Origin: Citrobacter sp. MGH106
Lineage (GTDB): Bacteria > Pseudomonadota > Gammaproteobacteria > Enterobacterales > Enterobacteriaceae
DNA: 64,000 bases
Direction: 5' to 3'
Assembly (NCBI RefSeq): GCF_001037495.1
Contig: NZ_KQ089822.1
Coordinates: 868,001-932,000, forward strand
The position numbers and the translations under genes are program-made. How positions within the stretch are numbered: the first letter of the stretch is position 1; every line of letters begins with the position of its first letter. A model generated the notes under the pieces. That model saw only the letters and a list, made by a program, of their open reading frames with translations, did no database searches and had not been told where the DNA came from. This document shows, one piece after another, positions 27,951 to 37,063 of this stretch.

Positions 27951-28571
27951 GTGGAAATTTACGAGAACGAAAACGACCAGGTTGATGCGGTTAAACGCTT
28001 CTTTGCTGAAAACGGCAAAGCACTGGCTGTTGGGGTAATTTTAGGGGTTGGCGCGCTGGTCGGCTGGCGTTACTGGACCAGCCATCAGACGGAGTCCGCA
28101 CGCTCTGCTTCTCTGGCATATCAAAATACGGTGACTGCGGTAAGCGCAGGTAAACCGGATAGTATTCCTGCAGCAGAGAAATTTGCCGCGGAGAACAAAA
28201 ATACATACGGCGCGTTAGCTTCAATGGAACTTGCGCAGCAGTTTGTTGACCAAAATGAACTTGAGAAAGCCGCTACCCAATTGCAACAAGGACTGGCGGC
28301 CACCAGCGATGAGAATCTCAAAGCGGTGATTAATCTGCGTCTTGCACGCGTGCAGGTTCAGCTTAAACAAGCCGATACTGCGCTGAAAACACTCGATGCT
28401 GTTAAAGGCGAAGGGTGGGTGGCTATCGTGGCCGATCTGCGTGGTGAAGCGTTGCTGAGCAAAGGCGATAAACAAGGTGCGCGTAGCGCATGGGAAGCTG
28501 GCGTGAAAAGCGATGCCTCTCCTGCTCTGAGCGAAATGATGCAGATGAAAATCAATAATTTGTCCATCTGA
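27951..28571 (+). CDS. yfgM: Inner-membrane TPR chaperone-network protein YfgM
   Basis: 206 residues from a GTG at 27951, placed 6 nt after AAGGAGAAGG-type purines, as in E. coli. A short cytoplasmic tail is followed by one membrane helix at about 24-42 and a periplasmic TPR-like domain. In E. coli it associates with SecYEG and PpiD and supports periplasmic chaperones; its cytoplasmic tail has also been linked to RcsB stability. It lies between hisS and bamB with tight spacing (10 bp to bamB). Confidence 0.95.
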   Translation: MEIYENENDQVDAVKRFFAENGKALAVGVILGVGALVGWRYWTSHQTESARSASLAYQNTVTAVSAGKPDSIPAAEKFAAENKNTYGALASMELAQQFVDQNELEKAATQLQQGLAATSDENLKAVINLRLARVQVQLKQADTALKTLDAVKGEGWVAIVADLRGEALLSKGDKQGARSAWEAGVKSDASPALSEMMQMKINNLSI

Positions 28572-28581
28572 GAGGGACCCG

Positions 28582-29760
28582 ATGCAATTGCGTAAATTAC
28601 TTCTGCCAGGGCTGCTTTCCGTTACCCTATTGAGCGGCTGTTCACTGTTTAGTGGCGAAGAAGATGTCGTTAAGATGTCCCCATTACCGGTGGTCGAAAA
28701 TCAGTTTACTCCGTCTACAGCCTGGAGCACCTCTGTAGGCAACGGTATTGGTGATTTCTATTCTAATCTTCATCCTGCGCTGGCGGATGACGTCGTTTAT
28801 GCTGCCGATCGAACTGGTGTAGTTAAAGCATTGAACGCGGCCGATGGTAAAGAAGTCTGGTCCGTCAATCTGGCGGAGAAAGACGGCTGGTTCTCCAGAA
28901 CGTCAGCACAGCTTTCCGGTGGTGTGACGGTATCCGGTGGTCATGTTTATATCGGTAGCGAAAAAGCACAGGTTTACGCATTGAATACCAGCGATGGTAC
29001 TACGGCGTGGCAGACGAAAGTCGCCGGTGAAGCCCTGTCTCGTCCGGTTGTCAGCGATGGCGTGGTGCTGATTCATACCAGCAATGGTCAACTACAGGCG
29101 TTAAATGAAGCGGATGGTGCCATTAAATGGACCGTTAACCTGGACATGCCTTCCCTTTCTTTACGCGGCGAGTCAGCCCCAGCAACCGCTTTTGGCGCAG
29201 CCATTGTGGGTGGGGATAACGGTCGTGTGAGTGCCGTGCTGATGCAGCAAGGCCAGATGATTTGGCAGCAGCGTATTTCTCAGGCAACGGGTCCAACTGA
29301 AATCGATCGTCTGAGTGACGTTGATACCACGCCGGTTATCGTCAATGGCGTTGTTTACGCCTTGGCTTATAATGGTAACCTGACGGCGCTTGATCTGCGC
29401 AGCGGTCAGATTATGTGGAAACGCGAATTGGGGTCAGTGAATGACTTCATCGTTGATGGAAACCGTATCTATCTGGTTGATCAGAATGACCGCGTGCTGG
29501 CGTTAACTACTGACGGCGGCGTAACGCTGTGGACGCAAAGCGATCTGCTGCACCGTCTGCTGACGTCTCCGGTGCTGTACAATGGCAACTTAGTCGTGGG
29601 TGATAGCGAAGGCTATCTGCACTGGATTAACGTTGATGACGGTCGTTTTGTGGCCCAGCAGAAAGTTGATAGCTCAGGCTTCCTGACCGAACCCGTTTCG
29701 GCTGATGGTAAACTGCTCATCCAGGCGAAAGACGGTACGCTGTATTCCATTACGCGTTAA
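28582..29760 (+). CDS. bamB: Outer-membrane assembly lipoprotein BamB
   Basis: 392 residues. The lipobox LLSGC has the lipid-modified Cys at residue 20 and Ser at +2, which directs it to the outer membrane. The rest is an eight-bladed beta-propeller with recurring AxDGxxxW motifs (for example NAADGKEVWSVNL, NTSDGTTAWQTKV). It joins BamA in the BAM complex that inserts beta-barrel proteins, including the SinH-type barrel encoded downstream. It is followed by a terminator-like hairpin before der. Confidence 0.98.
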   Translation: MQLRKLLLPGLLSVTLLSGCSLFSGEEDVVKMSPLPVVENQFTPSTAWSTSVGNGIGDFYSNLHPALADDVVYAADRTGVVKALNAADGKEVWSVNLAEKDGWFSRTSAQLSGGVTVSGGHVYIGSEKAQVYALNTSDGTTAWQTKVAGEALSRPVVSDGVVLIHTSNGQLQALNEADGAIKWTVNLDMPSLSLRGESAPATAFGAAIVGGDNGRVSAVLMQQGQMIWQQRISQATGPTEIDRLSDVDTTPVIVNGVVYALAYNGNLTALDLRSGQIMWKRELGSVNDFIVDGNRIYLVDQNDRVLALTTDGGVTLWTQSDLLHRLLTSPVLYNGNLVVGDSEGYLHWINVDDGRFVAQQKVDSSGFLTEPVSADGKLLIQAKDGTLYSITR

Positions 29761-29783
29761 TCGTCCCGGCCGCTCGCTTTGAA

Positions 29784-29812
29784 AAACGGCTCCTGGTGCA
29801 GGGGCCGTTTTA
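29784..29812 (+). terminator. Hairpin between bamB and der
   Basis: Arms AAACGGCTCCT / AGGGGCCGTTT are followed by TACTGTTTTT: a plausible intrinsic terminator or attenuator. Confidence 0.7.
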
Positions 29813-29877
29813 CTGTTTTTAACAACGGCGCAAAAATGCGTCCGTTGTCTGATGATTTTTTAAATGAGGCTTTAAAC

Positions 29878-31350
29878 ATGGTACCTGTGGTCGCGCTTGT
29901 CGGGCGCCCTAACGTTGGCAAATCCACGTTATTTAACCGTCTAACTCGCACCCGAGATGCGCTGGTTGCGGATTTCCCGGGTCTGACTCGTGACCGTAAG
30001 TACGGTCGTGCGGAAATTGAAGGCCGCGAGTTTATCTGTATTGATACCGGCGGTATTGACGGCACTGAAGACGGTGTCGAAACCCGAATGGCTGAACAGT
30101 CATTGTTAGCCATTGAAGAAGCTGACGTTGTGCTGTTCATGGTGGATGCTCGTGCTGGACTGATGCCGGCAGACGAAGCCATTGCCAAACATCTGCGTTC
30201 CCGCCAGAAACCCACTTTCCTCGTCGCCAATAAGACTGACGGGCTCGATCCGGACCAGGCGGTTGTCGATTTCTATTCGCTGGGCCTGGGTGAAATCCAC
30301 CCGATCGCGGCTTCCCATGGTCGTGGTGTTCTCAGTCTGCTGGAACATGTTCTGCTGCCGTGGATGGATGACGTAGCTCCTCAGGAAGAAGTCGATGAAG
30401 ATGCGGAGTACTGGGCAAAACTCGAAGCTGAAGAAAACGGTGAAGAGGAGCCAGAAGATGATTTCAACCCGCAAGATTTGCCGATTAAACTGGCGATTGT
30501 TGGCCGTCCTAACGTAGGTAAGTCCACACTTACTAACCGTATTCTGGGCGAAGACCGCGTTGTGGTTTACGACATGCCGGGAACGACGCGCGACAGTATT
30601 TATATCCCGATGGAACGTGATGGTCGTGAATATGTGCTGATTGACACCGCAGGTGTTCGTAAGCGCGGTAAAATTACTGAAGCGGTAGAAAAGTTCTCCG
30701 TTATCAAGACGCTGCAGGCGATTGAAGACGCCAACGTAGTGATGTTGGTGATTGACGCACGCGAAGGTATCTCTGACCAGGACTTGTCGCTGCTCGGCTT
30801 TATCCTCAATAGTGGGCGCTCACTTGTCATTGTCGTCAACAAATGGGACGGCCTGACGCAGGAAGTGAAAGAGCAGGTAAAAGAGACGCTGGACTTCCGT
30901 CTGGGCTTTATCGATTTTGCGCGCGTACACTTCATCTCTGCGCTACACGGTAGCGGTGTGGGTAACCTGTTTGAATCCGTACGTGAAGCGTATGACAGCT
31001 CAACGCGTCGCGTCAGTACCGCAATGCTGACTCGCATCATGACCATGGCGGCAGAAGATCATCAGCCACCGCTGGTACGTGGACGTCGTGTGAAGCTGAA
31101 ATATGCTCACGCCGGTGGCTATAACCCGCCGATTGTGGTGATTCATGGCAACCAGGTGAAAGATCTGCCAGATTCTTACAAACGCTATCTGATGAACTAC
31201 TTCCGTAAGTCACTGGAAGTGATGGGGACGCCGATCCGTATTCAGTTCAAAGAAGGGGAAAACCCGTTTGCGAACAAACGTAATACACTGACCCCAACCC
31301 AGATGCGTAAACGTAAGCGTTTGATTAAGCACATTAAGAAAAGCAAATAA
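29878..31350 (+). CDS. der: Double-Era-like GTPase Der (EngA)
   Basis: 490 residues from the ATG at 29878, which follows GAGG; this is the E. coli start. Two GTPase domains, each with GRPNVGKS (residues 9-16 and 209-216), are joined by an acidic linker ([19 protein letters not shown]). A C-terminal KH-like domain and basic tail follow. It is essential for 50S ribosome assembly. A strong terminator follows at 31366-31395, so genes further on have their own promoter. Confidence 0.98.
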   Translation: MVPVVALVGRPNVGKSTLFNRLTRTRDALVADFPGLTRDRKYGRAEIEGREFICIDTGGIDGTEDGVETRMAEQSLLAIEEADVVLFMVDARAGLMPADEAIAKHLRSRQKPTFLVANKTDGLDPDQAVVDFYSLGLGEIHPIAASHGRGVLSLLEHVLLPWMDDVAPQEEVDEDAEYWAKLEAEENGEEEPEDDFNPQDLPIKLAIVGRPNVGKSTLTNRILGEDRVVVYDMPGTTRDSIYIPMERDGREYVLIDTAGVRKRGKITEAVEKFSVIKTLQAIEDANVVMLVIDAREGISDQDLSLLGFILNSGRSLVIVVNKWDGLTQEVKEQVKETLDFRLGFIDFARVHFISALHGSGVGNLFESVREAYDSSTRRVSTAMLTRIMTMAAEDHQPPLVRGRRVKLKYAHAGGYNPPIVVIHGNQVKDLPDSYKRYLMNYFRKSLEVMGTPIRIQFKEGENPFANKRNTLTPTQMRKRKRLIKHIKKSK

Positions 31351-31365
31351 TATTTGCTGAGTTCG

Positions 31366-31395
31366 AAAAAACCGCGCTCGTCGCGGTTTTTTTTT
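31366..31395 (+). terminator. Intrinsic terminator after der
   Basis: The stem ACCGCG / CGCGGT is preceded by A6 and followed by T9. Confidence 0.9.
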
Positions 31396-31648
31396 GTTTT
31401 TTTAAAACGTATTTTTGTCTACGCGATGTCAAACACTATTCTTCATTCGCCAAGTTTAAATCTAAGAAAGTAGACAATTGTCGAATTTTCATCTTAAAGT
31501 CCTGGGGTTGGTACTAGACAAAACTAGCATCAGGTTATCAAATGGTTAAATTATTCTTCGCCGCATGTAAAAAATCGGCCAGATAAGTAACTGGCTGGCG
31601 TACATCGCGGTGTTTATAAGCACAACGACATACCTTTTCGGGAGAATT
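31396..31648. promoter_or_regulatory. Spacer upstream of the POT transporter gene
   Basis: About 250 bp after the der terminator with no gene. It should hold the promoter of the transporter-dehydrogenase pair. An imperfect palindrome with two CTAG cores lies at 31511-31530, and a GGCCAG/CTGGCT hairpin lies at about 31576-31595. No regulator could be assigned. Confidence 0.4.
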
Positions 31649-33190
31649 ATGCAATCCTCTGTTAATCAAAAAGAAAGCCGAACGTTCCTCGGTCATCCTT
31701 ATCCGCTCGGCTCACTGTTCTTCACTGAGATGTGGGAACGTTTTTCGTTTTACGGTATTCGTCCGCTACTGATCCTGTTTATGGCCGCCACCGTTTATGA
31801 TGGCGGCATGGGGCTGGCACGTGAAAATGCCTCAGCGATTGTCGGTATCTTTGCCGGCACCATGTATCTCGCCGCGTTGCCTGGCGGGTGGCTGGCGGAT
31901 AACTGGCTCGGTCAGCAGAAAGCAGTCTGGTATGGTTCTATCCTGATTGCGCTTGGCCACCTGTCGATTGCGCTCTCAGCCGTAATGGGTGACAACCTGT
32001 TCTTTATCGGCCTGATGTTCATCGTGCTCGGCTCCGGCCTGTTCAAGACCTGTATCTCTGTTATGGTCGGTACGCTGTACAAAAAAGGCGATGCGCGACG
32101 TGACGGCGGTTTTTCACTGTTCTACATGGGCATCAACATAGGCTCCTTCATTGCTCCATTGATCTCCGGCTGGCTGATTAAAAGCCATGGCTGGCACTGG
32201 GGCTTTGGTATTGGCGGGATAGGGATGCTGGTAGCATTGCTCATCTTCCGTATCTTTGCTGTGCCAGCAATGACACGTTACGACAGTGAAGTCGGACTGG
32301 ATTCCACCTGGAACAGTCCGGTGGTGAAGAGAAAAGGTGTGGGCGCGTGGTTGCTGGCACTGGCAGCAGGTGTGGCAATTGTTGTTACGTTGATCGCCCA
32401 GGGCGTGATTGTGATTAACCCGGTCGCAGTAGCCAGCATGCTGGTGTACGTGATTGCGGCATCCGTTGCCCTCTACTTTATCTACCTGTTCTTCTTTGCC
32501 GGATTGAACCGTAAAGAGCGTGCCAGACTGCTGGTTTGCTTTATTCTGCTGATTTCTGCTGCATTCTTCTGGTCGGCGTTCGAGCAAAAGCCAACCTCAT
32601 TCAACCTGTTCGCCAACGACTACACTAACCGTATGATTGGCGATTTTGAAATACCGGCTGTCTGGTTCCAGTCGATCAATGCGCTGTTTATCATCCTGCT
32701 GGCACCCGTGTTCAGCTGGGCGTGGCCGAAGCTGGCCAGCATGAACATTCGCCCGAGCAGTATCACCAAATTCGTTATTGGCATTCTCTGTGCTGCGGCG
32801 GGCTTTGGTCTGATGATGATGGCGGCGGAAAACGTGCTGAGTAACGGTGGTGCGGGCGTTTCACCTTTCTGGCTGGTGGGCAGTATCCTGATGCTGACTC
32901 TCGGCGAACTGTGCCTGAGTCCGATTGGTCTGGCTACTATGACGCTGCTGGCACCAGAAAGAATGCGTGGTCAGATGATGGGACTGTGGTTCTGCGCCAG
33001 TGCGCTGGGTAACCTGGCGGCGGGCCTGATTGGTGGTCACGTGAAGGCCGATCAGCTAGATATGCTGCCGGATCTGTTTGCGCGCTGCTCCATTGCGCTG
33101 CTTATCTGTGCCGCAGTACTGATTGTTCTCATTGTTCCGGTACGCCGCATGCTGGAGAATGTGCAGACTAAACCGGCAACCAACACCTGA
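31649..33190 (+). CDS. POT-family proton-coupled peptide transporter
   Basis: 513 residues from the ATG at 31649, preceded by GGGAGAATT; an upstream in-frame ATG has no such site. The POT/PTR2 signature ExxER is at residues 27-31 in EMWERFSFYG on helix 1. About 12-14 hydrophobic helices follow, with the second family signature in FSLFYMGINIGSF. POT proteins import di- and tripeptides with protons, though some members move other substrates. It differs clearly from E. coli DtpA-D as I recall them. It is followed 63 bp later by a Gfo/Idh/MocA-type dehydrogenase in the same direction, probably one operon. E. coli K-12 has neither gene between der and yfgJ. Confidence 0.88.
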   Translation: MQSSVNQKESRTFLGHPYPLGSLFFTEMWERFSFYGIRPLLILFMAATVYDGGMGLARENASAIVGIFAGTMYLAALPGGWLADNWLGQQKAVWYGSILIALGHLSIALSAVMGDNLFFIGLMFIVLGSGLFKTCISVMVGTLYKKGDARRDGGFSLFYMGINIGSFIAPLISGWLIKSHGWHWGFGIGGIGMLVALLIFRIFAVPAMTRYDSEVGLDSTWNSPVVKRKGVGAWLLALAAGVAIVVTLIAQGVIVINPVAVASMLVYVIAASVALYFIYLFFFAGLNRKERARLLVCFILLISAAFFWSAFEQKPTSFNLFANDYTNRMIGDFEIPAVWFQSINALFIILLAPVFSWAWPKLASMNIRPSSITKFVIGILCAAAGFGLMMMAAENVLSNGGAGVSPFWLVGSILMLTLGELCLSPIGLATMTLLAPERMRGQMMGLWFCASALGNLAAGLIGGHVKADQLDMLPDLFARCSIALLICAAVLIVLIVPVRRMLENVQTKPATNT

Positions 33191-33253
33191 TAAAACCTCA
33201 ACTTTGTCGGGGCAGGTGTTATGCCCCGGCAATTCAATCGATGAGGTGAGTAC

Positions 33254-34336
33254 ATGCTGTTAGGGTTTGTTGGGCTTGGCGCAGTGGTTGAAACGGCATA
33301 TTTGCCCACAATACGAAACCTCTTCGGGAATTCAGCCAGTTGTCTCGGATTTGATGTGCAACCTGTAAAGCAGCCAGAAGGTGTGACACGCTGCTCGTCA
33401 CTCGCTGAACTTTTAACCCAGCCTCTTGATACGTTGTTTGTCACGACCGCATCCCTTCACCATCTTGAAGTTCTTGAACTGGCGCTGGCCTCACCCATAT
33501 CACGCATAGTGGTCGAAAAACCGATTGTCGCTACGCTTCCTCAAATAGAAAAACTGAAAACGTTACTTGCGATGCCCGGCGTCGCGTCTCGTGTGTTGGC
33601 GCTCGATCACTGGATGGCACGCACCGGCGCGATGCAACTGGCATTGGGGAAACTCGATCCGCAGTGGCGCGGTGATAACCGCCCGCAGGCTCTTATCTCT
33701 CGTTTTTCCGACATCGTCAGAATCGAAGGTTTTTTGCAGGAGCCGAGTGGATTTAACGCAACAGGGGAGCCAATAGCGCTCAACTTTGCTACTGGTGAGC
33801 CGGATACACGCGAACTTCGCCATCCGGATGGCGTGATACTGGATATTGGTACGCATGTGCTGGCGATGCTGCGTGAAACAGTGCGTTACCTGGGGGGAAA
33901 TGACGACATCACGTTGCAAGTTATGAAGGCCAAAGACCGTCCTGGACGTGATATCAGCCTGGGCGATCTGCACACCGCAGAGGGAGAGGCTCATATCCAG
34001 GGGCAAATTAGCGGTATTGCGCTGGATATCTGGCTAAACAAATACGCGGGTCCGGCTGGTGGACAAAAAGGTTTGCGACTTCATTTAAGTGATGGACGAA
34101 TCATCAGCTATGACCGACGTGGCGCAGAAGATGTACTTGAACTTATTGATGGTGACACTGTGCTGCGCTGGAGTCTTCCAGGTACGATTTACGCTCATTG
34201 CCTGGCAGAGCACATTCTGGGGGCGCAAAGTCTGTTTGAACGCAGCCCGCAAGAGGTGGGGCACACGACACAACGCAGGCTTGAAGAAGTCGAGCACTTG
34301 CTAACGTTGCAGCAACAGTTGCGTGGGCCACATTAA
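33254..34336 (+). CDS. Gfo/Idh/MocA-family NAD(P)-dependent oxidoreductase
   Basis: 360 residues. N-terminal Rossmann fold GFVGLGAVVETAYLP (residues 4-18) and the family's EKP motif at 88-90 (VVEKPIVATLP). The C-terminal domain carries a probable catalytic VILDIGTHVLAM stretch. Family members oxidise or reduce sugars, inositols and related compounds; the substrate here is unknown. It lies 63 bp after the POT transporter with GAGGTGAG before the start, so a joint catabolic or modification role with the imported substrate is possible (inference). Confidence 0.82.
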   Translation: MLLGFVGLGAVVETAYLPTIRNLFGNSASCLGFDVQPVKQPEGVTRCSSLAELLTQPLDTLFVTTASLHHLEVLELALASPISRIVVEKPIVATLPQIEKLKTLLAMPGVASRVLALDHWMARTGAMQLALGKLDPQWRGDNRPQALISRFSDIVRIEGFLQEPSGFNATGEPIALNFATGEPDTRELRHPDGVILDIGTHVLAMLRETVRYLGGNDDITLQVMKAKDRPGRDISLGDLHTAEGEAHIQGQISGIALDIWLNKYAGPAGGQKGLRLHLSDGRIISYDRRGAEDVLELIDGDTVLRWSLPGTIYAHCLAEHILGAQSLFERSPQEVGHTTQRRLEEVEHLLTLQQQLRGPH

Positions 34337-34387
34337 GTGTATCGTGTTAATATCAAAGCAATAATGAATTCCCTGTAAGGAGTCTCC

Positions 34388-34603
34388 ATGTCGATTAACT
34401 GCCCGGATTGTCATGCTCAACTGGAACCACAAAATGGTGTGGCACACTGTGAGCGCTGCAATAAAGATGTCCAACTGGAGGCGCATTGCCCGGAGTGCCA
34501 TCAGCCACTGCAGGTACTAAAAGCCTGCGGTGCAGTGGATTATTTTTGCCAGAATGGCCATGGGCTCATCTCTAAAAAACGTGTGGAGTTTATTGCACGT
34601 TGA
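34388..34603 (+). CDS. yfgJ: Zinc-ribbon protein YfgJ
   Basis: 71 residues, the same length as E. coli YfgJ; the last half (CHQPLQVLKACGAVDYFC) is nearly identical and the first half diverges. Two zinc-binding Cys4 sets are visible: C5, C8, C21, C24 and C34, C37, C47, C54. Function unknown. The spacing of 51 bp after the dehydrogenase gene, with its own AAGGAG, allows either co-transcription or a separate promoter. Confidence 0.93.
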   Translation: MSINCPDCHAQLEPQNGVAHCERCNKDVQLEAHCPECHQPLQVLKACGAVDYFCQNGHGLISKKRVEFIAR

Positions 34604-34631
34604 CTGAATGATTTTAATCAGATGTCATTAC

Positions 34632-34666
34632 GTCCCGAAATATTCATTTTATGAATATTTCGGGAC
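34632..34666. repeat. Perfect 16-bp inverted repeat after yfgJ
   Basis: Arms GTCCCGAAATATTCAT (34632-34647) and ATGAATATTTCGGGAC (34651-34666) enclose loop TTT. No U-tract follows. It may end yfgJ transcription or be an operator for the sin cluster. The rest of the spacer to 34821 is very AT-rich and probably contains the sinH promoter. Confidence 0.75.
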
Positions 34667-34821
34667 AAGGATGAATATAATCTTAAAAAACGTGTTTAGT
34701 TATTTTTAAGAATTAATTTAGGTTTTCTGAAGTGCATGTTTTCGTAGTTCCATAATATAATATTAATGAGGCTGATTAATTTCATATTAATAATGGAAGC
34801 CTTAATTCATAGGGATATATT

Positions 34822-37008
34822 ATGGTGCAATGGATGCGCTTTATTATTTTTATGCTCATTTCTGGTGCGGCATATGCAGTACCGGAGACATCTGCGAACA
34901 AGGGTGAGTCCTCTTCTGATAATTCATTTCCCGATTTGGCAAGTGAATCCACGCAGGAAGAACAAGAACACAAAAAAAGTTCACTTAAAGAGCAAAGTGC
35001 CGACTATGTCATGGGGTCTGCGACACAGGGATTTACGAACCTTACTCCTGAAGCGCTGGAGTCGCAGGCCAGAAGCTATCTGCAAGGGCAGATAACCTCA
35101 ACGGCTCAATCCTCTCTTGAGGGGCTGATGTCTCCTTATGGTAAGGTGCGAACCAATTTGTCTGTTGGAGAAGGCGGTGATCTGGACGGTTCTTCAATCG
35201 ATTATTTCGTTCCCTGGTATGAGACCCGGAGTACTGTTTATTTCAGTCAATTTTCAACCCAGCGAAAAGATGATCGTACTATTGGAAATATGGGGGTTGG
35301 TGTAAGACATGATTTAAATGAATGGCTGCTGGGTGCAAATATATTTTATGATTATGATTTTACCCGTGGGCATCGTCGACTTGGTTTAGGCGCAGAAGCA
35401 TGGGCAGATTATTTAAAACTCTCCGGAAATTATTATCACCCGCTTTCAGACTGGAAAGATTCTGAAGATTTGGATTTCTATGAAGAGCGACCGGCGCGTG
35501 GCTGGGATGTTCGCGCAGAAGCCTGGCTGCCCGCGTATCCTCAGTTTGGCGGCAACATTATTTATGAGCAGTACTACGGTAATGAAGTTGCCCTTTTCGG
35601 GAGCGACAATTTAGAAAAGGATCCTCAGGCTATTACGCTGGGCCTGAACTATCAGCCTGTTCCATTACTGACCATCAGTACGGATTACAAAGCCGGTACG
35701 GGTGACAACAACGATCTCGCCATCAATGCTGCACTGAGCTACCAGTTCGGTGTGCCTCTAAAAGATCAACTCAATGCAGACAATGTAAAAGCATCTCATT
35801 CGCTAAAGGGGAGCCGTCATGATTTTGTCGAACGTAACAATTTTATTGTGCTGGAATATCGTGAGAAAGCACCACTAGATGTCACGCTATGGCTGAAAGC
35901 TGATGCAACTAATGCGCATCCGGAGTGTGTGATTAAGGATTCCCCGGAAGAAGCCATCGGGCTGGAGAAATGCAAATGGACGATCAACGCGCTTATTAGC
36001 CATCACTACAAAATCATAGCTGCATCCTGGCAAGCGAAAAACAACGCCGCGCGTACGTTGGTTATGCCAGTCATCAAAGAAGAGGCGATCACCGAAGGTA
36101 ACAATAACCACTGGAATTTGACGCTGCCTGCCTGGCAGTACAGTTCTGACGAAGCGGAACAGCAGAGGATCAATACCTGGCGAGTACGGTTGACGCTGGA
36201 AGATGAAAAGGGCAACCGACAAAACTCCGGCGTGGTTGACATAACCGTTCAACAGGATCGCAAAATCGAACTTATCGTCAATAACATTTCCAGCGTACCG
36301 GATGAGAACAATCACAACCATGATGCCCGTGCTCAGGCAGATGGTGTCGATGGCGTAGTGGTTGATCTTGACGTTACCGACAGTTTTGGTGATGGCACTG
36401 ACAGCAAGGGGAATCCTTTGCCGGATGATAACCTTAGTCCGGAACTGTATGACGCGAACGATAAAAAAATCAGCCTGGCGAAGAAATCCTGTCCAGGTGA
36501 AACGCCCTGTGTATTTATTGCGGCACAAGATAAAGAGAAAGGTACTCTCACACTGGCCAGTACGCTGGCGGGTACTTTCCGCTGGAAAGTTAAAGCACAG
36601 CCTTACAACGACAGTAACTATATCAATGTGACGTTTTTTGATGCCGGCTCAGAGGAATTAAATGCGCTTATTTATCGGATTGGCGCGGCTAAACCTGTGA
36701 ATTTAATCGGCAGTAAAGAGCCTCTTCTTCTCGATAGTACCTACCGTTTTATTCTTTGGCGCGATGCCAACAAAGATAGTCACTTCCAGCAGTCAGAAAA
36801 ATTAAGCGACAACGAAATGGCGCAATATGACTACCGTTGGCAATTCACCGGACAGAGCGCGCATGGTGAAACGGGAGCCCAGGCTAATACCGATAATAAA
36901 GATATGGTTATTCCTGCCAGCAATCGAGAGGCAGCACAGATGTTTGGTGCGGGGGCCGGTGATGGGGTGCAAGGCTATGGGCTGCGCGTCATGTATCGCA
37001 AGAGATGA
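34822..37008 (+). CDS. sinH: Intimin/invasin-like inverse autotransporter SinH
   Basis: 728 residues. Signal peptide about 1-19 (ISGAAYA|VPET). A variable Ser/Glu-rich stretch leads into the inverse-autotransporter beta-barrel at about 95-320, ending in the family signature LSYQFGVPLKDQL. Ig-like domains follow at about 340-610. A final domain with YDYRWQFTG and DGVQGYGLR is also present in the downstream SinI. The barrel is inserted by BAM and exports the C-terminal part to the cell surface; this group acts in adhesion or invasion. Place (between yfgJ and xseA) and size match sinH of the Salmonella CS54 island and its E. coli homologues. AGGGA precedes the start. First gene of sinH-sinI-rat. 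Confidence 0.88.
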   Translation: MVQWMRFIIFMLISGAAYAVPETSANKGESSSDNSFPDLASESTQEEQEHKKSSLKEQSADYVMGSATQGFTNLTPEALESQARSYLQGQITSTAQSSLEGLMSPYGKVRTNLSVGEGGDLDGSSIDYFVPWYETRSTVYFSQFSTQRKDDRTIGNMGVGVRHDLNEWLLGANIFYDYDFTRGHRRLGLGAEAWADYLKLSGNYYHPLSDWKDSEDLDFYEERPARGWDVRAEAWLPAYPQFGGNIIYEQYYGNEVALFGSDNLEKDPQAITLGLNYQPVPLLTISTDYKAGTGDNNDLAINAALSYQFGVPLKDQLNADNVKASHSLKGSRHDFVERNNFIVLEYREKAPLDVTLWLKADATNAHPECVIKDSPEEAIGLEKCKWTINALISHHYKIIAASWQAKNNAARTLVMPVIKEEAITEGNNNHWNLTLPAWQYSSDEAEQQRINTWRVRLTLEDEKGNRQNSGVVDITVQQDRKIELIVNNISSVPDENNHNHDARAQADGVDGVVVDLDVTDSFGDGTDSKGNPLPDDNLSPELYDANDKKISLAKKSCPGETPCVFIAAQDKEKGTLTLASTLAGTFRWKVKAQPYNDSNYINVTFFDAGSEELNALIYRIGAAKPVNLIGSKEPLLLDSTYRFILWRDANKDSHFQQSEKLSDNEMAQYDYRWQFTGQSAHGETGAQANTDNKDMVIPASNREAAQMFGAGAGDGVQGYGLRVMYRKR

Positions 37009-37063
37009 AATGGGCGTAATGGCCGATCGGCCAGCAGCTGAAGTTTAACTAAGGAGAGTAAAT

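Noticed and set aside
31511-31530. TrpR-operator-like palindrome with two CTAG cores upstream of the POT transporter
   Set aside because: The spacing between the CTAG cores is 6 nt rather than the 4 nt of the trp operator, and the outer bases do not match on the right arm.
35887-36528. 213-codon open frame antisense to sinH
   Set aside because: No ribosome-binding site or family similarity; sinH itself is supported by signal peptide, barrel signature and neighbours.
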